Position numbers and translations under genes: made by a program. This document shows positions 1-5,539 of a DNA stretch of 9,710 bases, in pieces (position 1 is the first letter of the stretch; every line of letters starts with the position of its first letter). Origin of the DNA: Pseudomonadota bacterium. GTDB taxonomy: Bacteria; Pseudomonadota; Alphaproteobacteria; Rhizobiales; Xanthobacteraceae. Where the stretch lies: assembly GCA_023392205.1 (NCBI GenBank), contig JAEVZN010000452.1, positions 1 to 9,710 of the forward strand, read 5' to 3'. A model generated the notes under the pieces. It did not search any database. It was not told where the DNA came from and worked only from the letters and a program-made list of their open reading frames with translations.

Positions 1-436
1 CGACGGTAATCAGCAAGGCTTCGCGCGGCCATCCGGCCTGGATCAGCCTACGCCTTTTTAGCAGGACATAGTCTTCACAATCGCCATATCCGGTGTCGGG
101 ATAGGACCACTTTTCGACGACGCCCCATTGATCCATGTCAGTCATCGGCTTGATGGATTCGTTGACCCATTTGTTGATGCGGACGAGATCCTTCCAGGCC
201 TTGCTCGAGAGCACGACATCGCGCGGTGAGCTGCGCCCGGTGGCGCATTCGCGCAGGTTGTCGCTGCAGAACTCGATCCAGCCGATCGGCGGACGCGATG
301 TATCTCCGACGGAGACAAACAGTGGCCGCTCGCTGGCGGAGACATTGGTGGTGAATACGCTTGATCCGATCACGATCATGCAGCCTGCTGCTGCGATACG
401 AACGCTGTCGCGTATTCTTTTCGAATAACGTGGCAC
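1..436 (-). CDS. Transglutaminase-like cysteine peptidase (BTLCP / LapG-like), 3' end cut off
   Basis: This is the first 145 residues of an exported cysteine peptidase of the bacterial transglutaminase-like family (Pfam Peptidase_C93, the family of LapG). I chose the GTG at 436 because an AAGGGG Shine-Dalgarno lies just upstream and no in-frame ATG precedes the signal peptide. Residues 1-34 form a Sec signal peptide: basic MPRYSKRIR, a hydrophobic stretch about 13-29, and a likely cut after Val-Ser-Ala. The hallmark GDCEDY follows, with catalytic Cys120. The catalytic His and Asp should lie downstream, outside the window; family members usually run about 190-230 residues. LapG releases a surface adhesin when c-di-GMP is low, but many rhizobial BTLCP proteins have no known substrate, and no LapD or adhesin gene is visible here. 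A c-di-GMP-binding PilZ gene lies 330 bases upstream on the same strand. Family call is firm; the physiological role is unknown. Confidence 0.9.
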   Translation of the reverse strand, partial: MPRYSKRIRDSVRIAAAGCMIVIGSSVFTTNVSASERPLFVSVGDTSRPPIGWIEFCSDNLRECATGRSSPRDVVLSSKAWKDLVRINKWVNESIKPMTDMDQWGVVEKWSYPDTGYGDCEDYVLLKRRRLIQAGWPREALLITV

Positions 437-512
437 GCGTGACCCCTTCCCTTGTTTGTTGGGGCCACACTCACACAAAGCCTTTGTATTGCCGCTAAAT
501 CGGCCAAGTTGT

Positions 513-534
513 TTTGAAGCGAATGCGCTTCAAA
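513..534. promoter_or_regulatory. 22-base palindrome, probable regulator binding site
   Basis: Perfect 9-base inverted arms, TTTGAAGCG and CGCTTCAAA, flank AATG. The arm TTTGAAGCG recurs at 579-587. The site lies about 77 bases upstream of the start codon of the peptidase gene. Its size and symmetry suit a dimeric helix-turn-helix repressor (MarR- or LacI-like, for example), but the regulator is not identified; that part is inference. Confidence 0.5.
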
Positions 535-604
535 CTCAAAGCGAATGCGCAGCAAACTTGAATTTCATTTGCATAAAATTTGAAGCGATCGATCTTGAAT
601 CAAT
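517..604. repeat. Imperfect direct repeats with a 22-base period
   Basis: Units begin at 517, 539, 561 and 583. Units 1 and 2 share 18 of their first 20 bases (AAGCGAATGCGC then CAAACT). Unit 4 shares the AAGCGA start and about 13 of 20 bases with unit 1. Unit 3 is weak, with about 11 of 20 matching unit 2. A 22-base period is close to two DNA helical turns, which would place bound proteins on one face. The match counts come from reading by eye. Confidence 0.5.
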
Positions 605-766
605 TGCAATGCAACTCCTGCAACGCTTTGAATCTCCGCGGGGAAGCGAGCGCCATTGTACGGCCGCACGATGTCGCCAGACATGTACAGAGCGGACGGC
701 GATGGAGAGGGGCAGGAGGGCGAGACGGAATTGCGCGCTTCAGGCGCCGGAACGGGGCCGTAAAAT

Positions 767-1399
767 TTACCCGACGCTCACGCTTTCTTCGAGATAGTCC
801 GGATGCTGCAGCCGCACAAACTCCACAGCAAAGCCATCTTCGAGATGGCGCACCACCCGCCCGGGCACTTTGCCGACGGTCACCAGCGCGCCAAGCGGCG
901 GGCGCTGGTCGGTTGCGACCGCAGCTCCGGACAGCGATACGTCGATCAGCCGGCAACCGATATTCTGTCCGTTCGGCAGGATGATCATGGTCATCGGATT
1001 CCGCGGCGCATAGCGGCCGTGGCGGCGGTCTTCGGGCGAATCCAGCAGGTGGCGGTTGGCGAGCCAGGTCAATTGCGCGGCAAGCTTGTCGCGTTTGCGC
1101 GAGGTGGCGGCAATCGTTGAGGCAAAGCCGTTGCCGAACAGACGGGCTGCTACACCCTCGACGCGGCCGACATGATCGATATAGGCGATCACACGTTCGC
1201 CAACCTGCGGCAATACAGGTGCGATGACGGCCATGCCGCCCGGCGACATATTCACAACCTGGCAAGGATATTCGCGCCGGTCCGTCAGCATATAGCGGCC
1301 GAGCAGATTGACTTTGACGCGCTGGAAGCGGCGCCGCTCTTCGTTGTGCGGAAGCACGCGGAGATTGACTGCGCCGAGGCCGGTTTGCTGGATGGGCAT
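767..1399 (-). CDS. Protein with two PilZ domains (c-di-GMP receptor)
   Basis: A cytosolic protein of 210 residues made of two tandem PilZ domains, each with the two-part c-di-GMP-binding signature. Domain 1 covers about 20-110, with RxxxR at Arg23-Arg27 and NxSxxG at Asn50-Gly55. Domain 2 covers about 123-205, with RxxxR at Arg129-Arg133 and DxSxxG at Asp153-Gly158. Because both signatures are complete, each domain should bind the second messenger. There is no output enzyme, membrane segment or signal peptide, so it probably acts by binding a partner protein. The gene lies 75 bases downstream of the PAS gene on the same strand, so the two may be co-transcribed. A near-consensus CtrA box sits in that gap. 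The Shine-Dalgarno is weak (AAAG before the ATG), so the start is less certain than the product. Confidence 0.9.
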   Translation of the reverse strand: MPIQQTGLGAVNLRVLPHNEERRRFQRVKVNLLGRYMLTDRREYPCQVVNMSPGGMAVIAPVLPQVGERVIAYIDHVGRVEGVAARLFGNGFASTIAATSRKRDKLAAQLTWLANRHLLDSPEDRRHGRYAPRNPMTMIILPNGQNIGCRLIDVSLSGAAVATDQRPPLGALVTVGKVPGRVVRHLEDGFAVEFVRLQHPDYLEESVSVG

Positions 1400-1463
1400 A
1401 TGCGTCTTTGAACCGGGTTTCGCGTACCAGTTTACATCAGGCGTCGAACCTATGAGAGCAGCG

Positions 1464-1478
1464 TTAACGGTGCGTTAT
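1464..1478 (-). promoter_or_regulatory. Near-consensus CtrA box upstream of the PilZ gene
   Basis: On the minus strand this reads ATAA, seven bases, TTAAC. The CtrA consensus of Alphaproteobacteria is TTAA-N7-TTAAC, so one base differs. It overlaps the stop codon of the PAS gene and ends about 65 bases before the PilZ start, a reasonable activator position. One such match by chance in 10 kb is possible. Confidence 0.25.
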
Positions 1479-2059
1479 CCGCCAAGATTTTGACCCGGCC
1501 GGGCGGTGGCCCGGTAGAGGGTGAAACCCGGCCCCGATGGCGCCAGCGGACGCTCCAGCTTCGTTCTGGTTTCATGCAGATAACGCGGCTGGCTCGTCCG
1601 GATCGCTTCGATTGGGCGCTCCGATAGCCAATAGGGCGGGTCGATCGGGGTCAGGGCACCGACGAATCTTGTGGCGATCCCGCGATCGCCCGCGAGCGGC
1701 AGCAGCAGCATCTCCAGATCCGCAATTTCGCCGCCGGCATTATGCCCGGCCGCTCTCATGACCGCGCCGACGCGATCTTCGGCAACCGAATCGAGCATGT
1801 GCAATATCGTCGGCCGGTCGTCCGACGCACAGATTGTTGTGAAGGGCTGCAGGCGCAACTCCCGGCCGAAAAAGCCGCAAATCGCGGTGCCGGCTATACG
1901 AACCGGGTGTCCGCGCCTGTCGTCCCGGTCGAGCAGGAAGACATTGGCCAGACAATGACGGATAGCACCGGGGTCGAAGGCGTCGCGCGCGGGCAGGCTG
2001 GCCGCGCGTTTCAACGCGCTCCAGTGTTCGTAGACATCCCGTGTGACCGCCTGCTTCAT
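1475..2059 (-). CDS. PAS domain protein (PAS_5 type)
   Basis: A soluble protein of 194 residues that fits the PAS_5 family common in Rhizobiales. Recognised features are the N-terminal YEHWSALKRAASLPARD segment (10-26), the DPGAIRHCLANVFLLD segment (29-44) and the hydrophobic strand RIAGTAICGFFGREL (54-68). PAS folds sense small ligands, redox state or partners. No kinase, GGDEF or DNA-binding domain is attached, so any signal must pass through another protein. The C-terminal 40 residues are basic and Pro-rich and probably disordered. The gene opens a likely PAS-PilZ unit. Its ATG follows AGGACGGGACG, so the Shine-Dalgarno AGGA lies inside a GTCCCG...CGGGAC inverted repeat, which may affect translation. 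The family is assigned from remembered sequence patterns, and the biological role is not known. Confidence 0.8.
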   Translation of the reverse strand: MKQAVTRDVYEHWSALKRAASLPARDAFDPGAIRHCLANVFLLDRDDRRGHPVRIAGTAICGFFGRELRLQPFTTICASDDRPTILHMLDSVAEDRVGAVMRAAGHNAGGEIADLEMLLLPLAGDRGIATRFVGALTPIDPPYWLSERPIEAIRTSQPRYLHETRTKLERPLAPSGPGFTLYRATARPGQNLGG

Positions 2060-2060
2060 C

Positions 2061-2117
2061 GTCCCGTCCTGAAAATGCGGGACTGCATGGCGCGCCGTTT
2101 CTGTCCCGAATCGGGAC
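2061..2117. promoter_or_regulatory. Paired GTCCCG/CGGGAC inverted repeats before the PAS gene
   Basis: Four copies of one hexamer form two inverted repeats. The first is GTCCCG at 2061-2066 with CGGGAC at 2078-2083. The second is a perfect 15-base palindrome at 2103-2117 (GTCCCGA, A, TCGGGAC). The second looks like an operator. The first, in the PAS mRNA, would fold a hairpin over the Shine-Dalgarno directly before the ATG at 2059. The binding protein is unknown. Confidence 0.45.
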
Positions 2118-2230
2118 GAAATGACACGTCGAGACCCGCGCTATCGGGAGTTGAGCAGGGACCATGCCGCGCGGACTGCCCGCGGCTGGGACAGGCTCGT
2201 GCAGCCGTTAATGTTAATGGCCGCTTGCGC

Positions 2231-2259
2231 TTGGCGCAGAATGGCGGCGGGCCTAATGT
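2231..2259 (+). promoter_or_regulatory. Putative sigma-70 promoter for a small RNA
   Basis: TTGGCG at 2231-2236 and TAATGT at 2254-2259 are separated by 17 bases, a good but not perfect match to a housekeeping promoter. Just upstream, 2204-2221 holds a nearly symmetrical element containing GTTAAT twice in tandem. Transcription would begin near 2266 and run into the terminator at 2347-2383 without crossing a gene. Confidence 0.4.
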
Positions 2260-2265
2260 CTTGTC

Positions 2266-2383
2266 GAACCAGACGGCGAGCGGGTGTCTGCCCGCAACCG
2301 GAATACAGCCGATGGGTCCGCCAGGCGGACCTGAACGGGACAGCGAGACGGGGAGTGCACCTGGCGCTCCCCGTCATTTTTTT
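2266..2383 (+). ncRNA. Candidate small RNA ending in an intrinsic terminator
   Basis: About 118 bases between a promoter-like element and a strong terminator hold no credible reading frame but three hairpins. These are GCGGG/CCCGC at 2280-2295, GGTCCGC/GCGGACC at 2315-2331 with a three-base loop, and the terminator stem at 2347-2375. The terminator points along the plus strand, yet the only upstream gene (PAS) reads the other way, so something non-coding must be terminated here. It does not resemble 4.5S RNA, tmRNA or RNase P RNA to my eye, and I could not match it to 6S RNA. A long leader of the rhomboid gene is the alternative. The 5' end is inferred only from the promoter guess. Confidence 0.5.
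2347..2383 (+). terminator. Strong intrinsic (rho-independent) terminator
   Basis: A 12-pair stem pairs GACGGGGAGTGC (2347-2358) with GCGCTCCCCGTC (2364-2375), including one G-T pair, around a five-base loop. It is followed by A and seven T residues at 2377-2383. No T-run follows the stem on the other strand, so it acts on plus-strand transcripts only. It stands 91 bases before the rhomboid start. Confidence 0.85.
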
Positions 2384-2474
2384 GCCGCCATGCATGGCAG
2401 TGCGACCCGGACGCAGCGAATTCGCTTGAATATCGGTCGCGGGCGGGCGACTGAGGGCGCCGGACACGCCCTGC

Positions 2475-3200
2475 ATGAACCTCAACGCGCCCCGCGAACC
2501 GCTTCTCAATGTGCCGCCTGTATTGGTCTGGACGCTCGGCGCCCTGCTGCTGGTGCATGTCGTACGGCAATTTCTGTCGCAGGCGGCGGATATCGAGTTT
2601 CTGCTGCTTTTTGCGTTCATCCCGGCGCGCTACGACGAGAATATTCTCGCAGGCGTGACCTGGCCGGGCGGCATGGCCGCGGATGTGTGGACATTCGTGA
2701 CCTATGCGCTCATCCACGGGGACTGGCTGCATCTCGGTTTCAATGCGATCTGGCTCTTGGCCTTCGGGACGCCGCTGGCGCGCCGCTTCGGTCCGGCGCG
2801 ATTTCTGGCCTTCTGTGCCGTCACGGCGGCGGCCGGAGCGCTCCTGCATCTGATGACGCATTTCGGGCAGATGGTTCCGATGGTCGGCGCGTCCGCCGCG
2901 ATTTCCGGCACGATGTCCGGGGCGATGCGCTTCGCGTTTCAGCGCGGTGGCCCCTTGCGATTCGGCGGCCCTAGCGACGACGATCACGTTCCAGCATTGC
3001 CGCTGCGCGAAGCGTTGCGCGACACGCGGGTGCTTGCATTCATCGCGGTATGGTTCGGCCTCAATCTCCTGTTCGGCATGGGCACGATTCCACTTGCCGG
3101 AGAAAACCAGTCGATTGCGTGGGAAGCGCATGTCGGCGGCTTCGTCGCAGGGCTGCTGTTGTTTGGATTTTTCGATCCGGTGAGGCGCCGGTACCGGTAA
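2475..3200 (+). CDS. Rhomboid family intramembrane serine protease
   Basis: An inner-membrane protease of 241 residues that should cut transmembrane segments of other proteins inside the lipid bilayer. Hydrophobic segments lie at about 15-31, 43-50, 72-98, 108-126, 134-152, 184-202 and 216-233. The active-site parts match the rhomboid pattern: HxxxN at His86-Asn90, the GxS of GASAAISG with nucleophile Ser140, and the catalytic base His219 in AHVGG. A polar, Asp-rich loop (about 156-183) separates the Ser segment from the later helices and is longer than in minimal rhomboids. The ATG at 2475 has only a weak ribosome binding site, but the protein begins sensibly there. The gene follows the terminator at 2383, so it needs its own promoter in the 91-base gap; I could not identify one. 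No substrate can be named. Confidence 0.92.
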   Translation: MNLNAPREPLLNVPPVLVWTLGALLLVHVVRQFLSQAADIEFLLLFAFIPARYDENILAGVTWPGGMAADVWTFVTYALIHGDWLHLGFNAIWLLAFGTPLARRFGPARFLAFCAVTAAAGALLHLMTHFGQMVPMVGASAAISGTMSGAMRFAFQRGGPLRFGGPSDDDHVPALPLREALRDTRVLAFIAVWFGLNLLFGMGTIPLAGENQSIAWEAHVGGFVAGLLLFGFFDPVRRRYR

Positions 3201-3267
3201 CGGCCTACACAAAGTGTAACAGATCGCGCGCGCTAGCTCGCAGCGCAGCAAGGCTTGTGCTGGCCAA

Positions 3268-3331
3268 ACGCGACGTCGCGTGGAACACTCGCGAAGTCCT
3301 GCAGCTTGACTAGACTAGCGCGGATCCGCGC
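3268..3331. repeat. Two 14-base palindromes 50 bases apart
   Basis: Perfect palindromes ACGCGACGTCGCGT (3268-3281) and GCGCGGATCCGCGC (3318-3331) flank the predicted promoter of the CBS gene. Their centres are 50 bases apart. In GC-rich DNA such elements can arise by chance. They could also be operators, or act as mRNA hairpins downstream of the rhomboid gene. Confidence 0.3.
3282..3307 (+). promoter_or_regulatory. Possible EcfG-type stress promoter for the CBS gene
   Basis: GGAAC at 3282-3286 followed 17 bases later by GCTT resembles the alphaproteobacterial general-stress sigma factor EcfG promoter (GGAAC, 16-17 bases, CGTT), with one mismatch in the -10 element. It would give a leader of about 50 bases. 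The similarity is suggestive only. Confidence 0.25.
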
Positions 3332-3353
3332 GGCGACGTGGCCCGCAGACTTC

Positions 3354-3359
3354 GGGAGG
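3354..3359 (+). promoter_or_regulatory. Ribosome binding site fixing the CBS gene start
   Basis: GGGAGG, five bases before ATG at 3365, is among the strongest Shine-Dalgarno sequences in the window and decides between this ATG and the upstream in-frame GTG at 3338. Confidence 0.8.
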
Positions 3360-3364
3360 CGATC

Positions 3365-3796
3365 ATGACAGTGACCAAGATTCTCGATCAGAAAGGCCGC
3401 GATGTTGCGACCATCGCACCGACGGCCTCGGTGGCCGAAGCCGCCAGCATTCTCTCCGCCCGCAAGATCGGCGCACTGGTTGTGACCGGTGCCGGCGGGC
3501 GCATTACCGGAATCGTTTCCGAACGCGATATCGTCCACGCGCTAGCGCAGCGTGGCGCGGAGGCGTTGCAATCCCCGCTGGCGGACGTGATGACACGCAA
3601 GGTCGTGACCTGCGCGCCCAGTGACAGCATGTCGAGCATCATGGAACTGATGACCGACGGCAAATTCCGGCATCTGCCTGTGGCCGAAGGCGGGCAGCTT
3701 GCCGGCATCATTTCGATTGGCGACGTCGTGAAGCACAGGCTCGCGGAACTGGAAAGCGAGCAGAACGCCTTGCGGGATTACATACAGACTGCCTGA
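3365..3796 (+). CDS. Two-CBS-domain protein
   Basis: A cytosolic protein of 143 residues consisting almost wholly of one Bateman module. CBS 1 covers about 8-62, ending in GIVSERDIV (49-57). CBS 2 covers about 73-127, ending in GIISIGDVV (114-122). Such modules bind adenine nucleotides (AMP, ATP or NAD-like ligands) and usually act as energy or stress sensors; this type of small stand-alone CBS protein is common in Rhizobiales. I chose the ATG at 3365 because GGGAGG sits five bases upstream. A GTG at 3338 in the same frame would add nine residues but has no such site and would take the ribosome binding site into the coding region. The C-terminal helix (126-143) is charged. The gene appears to be monocistronic and converges on the patatin gene, with 18 bases between stops. 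Confidence 0.92.
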   Translation: MTVTKILDQKGRDVATIAPTASVAEAASILSARKIGALVVTGAGGRITGIVSERDIVHALAQRGAEALQSPLADVMTRKVVTCAPSDSMSSIMELMTDGKFRHLPVAEGGQLAGIISIGDVVKHRLAELESEQNALRDYIQTA

Positions 3797-3814
3797 CCGC
3801 CAGGCCGCCCTCTG

Positions 3815-4810
3815 TCAGGTGAGCGCCGCAATCGCCTCTGCGATATCGGCGATGGCTCGCTCGGCGGCCTGCACGCCGATCTCGATGGTCTCGTTCGCGC
3901 GGTGAAAGTCGAACAGGCCGATCTTGCCGAGCCGCGGCGAAATAGTGACGTCCGGCGGATCGCCGGCAAGCCGCGACCGCGTGACGCGATCCTGCATGAT
4001 GTTGAAGGAATCGATCATGATGCTGGCGATGTTCGGCCCGCTCTTGCCGCCGACCAATTGCCGCTTCAGCAGGAATTCCGGACTGAGAATGCGCCGTAAG
4101 CCATCGGGCCTTGTGCGCAATTGCTGGAGGATGCGCGCATCCTCTTCGTCGGTGCCGTGGCTTGCGATGGTGCCGCCACGGCCGAACAGATCGGCATTCA
4201 GATTGACGGCAATGACCAGCCGCGCGCCGAGTGCGCGCGCAGCCGAAACCGGCACAGGATTGACCAGTGCGCCATCCACCAGCCAGCGTCCGCCCAGATG
4301 GATCGGGGTGAAGATGCCGGGCAGCGCGTAAGAAGCGCGCACCGCATCGACCACGCGGCCGCGGGTGAGCCAGATCTCATGCCCGGTGCCGAGTTCGGTC
4401 GCGATACAGGCAAACCGCTTCGGCAGATCCTCGATCGTGGTGTCGCCCAGCGTTTCCTCAAGCCGTGCAGCGAGCCGGCCGCCGCCGATCAGTCCCGATC
4501 CGCCGAGACTGACATCGAGATAGCGCAGGAGGCCGCGGGTGGTGAGCGCACGCGACCAGTGTTCGAAATCGGCGAGTTTGTCCTGCGCATAGCAGGCCCC
4601 GACCACCGCCCCTATCGAGGTGCCGACGATGATGTCGGGCGCGATCCCGTGTTTCGCCAATACGCGCAGCACACCGAGATGGGCAAAGCCGCGCGCCGCG
4701 CCGCCGCCGAGCGCGAGCCCGACGCTCGGCCGCACCGGAATCCGGCTGCCGGCGCTCGCGTCCGCAGCGCGGTCGCTGTTGATCGCCCGTCGGATCAGGG
4801 CCTGCAACAC
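3815..4810 (-). CDS. Patatin-like phospholipase (RssA-type)
   Basis: A predicted lipid acyl hydrolase of 331 residues. The patatin fold begins near residue 29. The Gly-rich oxyanion motif is GGGAARG (35-41), the nucleophile elbow GTSIG carries Ser65, and the catalytic Asp is Asp179 in DGALVNPVP; together these give the Ser-Asp dyad of the family. Residues 1-27 are polar and form no signal peptide, so the enzyme is probably cytosolic or membrane-associated. The C-terminal part (about 235-331) is specific to RssA-like proteins, with a segment SIMIDSFNIMQDR typical of this group in proteobacteria. The start is GTG at 4810, with GGGAG about nine bases upstream; no in-frame ATG lies in the N-terminal region. 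The gene is 113 bases downstream of the flavin reductase gene. The substrate lipid is unknown. Confidence 0.92.
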   Translation of the reverse strand: MLQALIRRAINSDRAADASAGSRIPVRPSVGLALGGGAARGFAHLGVLRVLAKHGIAPDIIVGTSIGAVVGACYAQDKLADFEHWSRALTTRGLLRYLDVSLGGSGLIGGGRLAARLEETLGDTTIEDLPKRFACIATELGTGHEIWLTRGRVVDAVRASYALPGIFTPIHLGGRWLVDGALVNPVPVSAARALGARLVIAVNLNADLFGRGGTIASHGTDEEDARILQQLRTRPDGLRRILSPEFLLKRQLVGGKSGPNIASIMIDSFNIMQDRVTRSRLAGDPPDVTISPRLGKIGLFDFHRANETIEIGVQAAERAIADIAEAIAALT

Positions 4811-4860
4811 GGATCATGTCTCCCGCGATGCCGTCGCTGGCATGTCACGCAAACAATGAT

Positions 4861-4908
4861 CGGGTTGAACCCGGCGACAGGCAAGAGCCCCGCCGCGATA
4901 ATGCGGCG
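4861..4908. other. Two hairpin-forming inverted repeats between flavin reductase and patatin genes
   Basis: CGGGTT-G-AACCCG at 4861-4873 and CGCCGC-GATAAT-GCGGCG at 4891-4908 lie in the 113-base gap after the flavin reductase stop. Neither is followed by a T-run on the minus strand, so they are not classical intrinsic terminators. They might attenuate read-through into the patatin gene, or the first might be an operator. Confidence 0.3.
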
Positions 4909-4923
4909 CATGGTGAAGAGAGG

Positions 4924-5529
4924 TCAGCCGCGCGTGGGGCGGACCATCCGGAATTCACTCTCGACCACGGCGTAATTGTGGTAGCCGTTGCGTGCGATCG
5001 GCTTCATGGCAGCCGTGTCGAGCAGGCCGTCTCGGATGAACCGGTCGTCGATATGCACGCCGATCACCTGCCCGAACACCACATGGCAATCCAGATCCTT
5101 GCCGTCGATATCGGCCATCGGCACGATCTGCAGCAGCACGCATTCCAGGGCCGCGGGAGAGGCGGCCACGCGCGGCGGCTTCACGAGGCGTGACGGAGCG
5201 GGTTCGAGGCCGGCTCGTTGCATTTCGTTGACGCCACGCTGCATGGGCGCGGAGGTCGCATTCATCGCGTCGCGCAGATCCCATGTCGCCAGATTGCAGA
5301 CGAATTCGCCGGTCTCACGGATGAAGGTCAGCGAATCCTTGCGGCCCTCGCTGGAGAACATCACCAGAGTCGGGCGGCTGGAGACGCCGTTGAAGAAGGA
5401 ATAGGGCGCCAGATTGACTTCGCCTTTGGCACTGATCGACGTGATCCATCCGATCGGGCGCGGCGCGATGATCGCCTTCACCGGATCGTGCGGCAATCCG
5501 TGATCGTTCTTGCGCGCGTCGTAGAACAT
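4924..5529 (-). CDS. Flavin reductase-like FMN-binding split-barrel protein
   Basis: A soluble protein of 201 residues with the flavin reductase-like FMN-binding split-barrel fold. The recognisable core is RPIGWITSIS (24-33) then NLAPYSFFNGVSSRPT (39-54), which contacts FMN. Next come KDSLTFIRETGEFVCNL (64-80), and HVVFGQVIGVHID (149-161) as a late barrel strand. Members reduce free flavin with NAD(P)H or act as flavin-dependent oxidoreductases; this subgroup is mostly uncharacterised. The start at 5529 is ten bases after the nitroreductase stop, and the ribosome binding site is weak, consistent with translation coupled to the upstream gene. Together the pair suggests one electron-transfer or flavin-supply role, which is inference. 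Full length for the family. Confidence 0.9.
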   Translation of the reverse strand: MFYDARKNDHGLPHDPVKAIIAPRPIGWITSISAKGEVNLAPYSFFNGVSSRPTLVMFSSEGRKDSLTFIRETGEFVCNLATWDLRDAMNATSAPMQRGVNEMQRAGLEPAPSRLVKPPRVAASPAALECVLLQIVPMADIDGKDLDCHVVFGQVIGVHIDDRFIRDGLLDTAAMKPIARNGYHNYAVVESEFRMVRPTRG

Positions 5530-5539
5530 GGCGGCGATA

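Larger units (their letters stand above)
437..766. other. A/T-rich intergenic region upstream of the peptidase gene
   Basis: No credible gene lies in these 330 bases. The stretch from about 475 to 640 is much richer in A/T than the neighbouring genes. It holds a 13-base palindrome (ACAAAG, C, CTTTGT) at 475-487, a 22-base palindrome at 513-534 and imperfect repeats to about 604. The palindromes sit upstream of the GTG start at 436, so they most likely belong to that gene's control region. No convincing -35/-10 pair was found on the minus strand. No intrinsic terminator was seen after the PilZ stop at 767, so read-through from the PilZ gene is possible. Confidence 0.6.

Noticed and set aside
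2266..2474. Riboswitch or attenuator controlling the rhomboid gene
   Set aside because: I found no upstream segment able to pair with the 5' arm of the terminator as an antiterminator, and no known riboswitch core. A free-standing small RNA fits better, though a leader is not excluded.
1742..2974. A 410-codon plus-strand open frame across the PAS gene, the small-RNA region and the rhomboid gene
   Set aside because: It runs through two well-supported genes in other frames, is Arg/Ala-rich with no recognisable domain, and reads through a strong terminator. It is a high-GC shadow frame.
2253..3251. A 332-codon minus-strand open frame opposite the rhomboid gene
   Set aside because: Its composition is Arg/Gln/Glu-rich and it has no domain, while the opposite strand encodes a clear rhomboid with all active-site residues.
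3338..3364. Upstream GTG start at 3338 for the CBS gene
   Set aside because: It would place the strong GGGAGG site inside the coding region, and the extra nine residues are not part of the CBS fold.
4891..4908. Intrinsic terminator after the flavin reductase gene
   Set aside because: The stem is only six pairs and no T-run follows it on the minus strand.
4121..4975. A 284-codon plus-strand open frame opposite the patatin gene
   Set aside because: It is antisense to a full patatin domain with intact catalytic motifs and has no features of its own.
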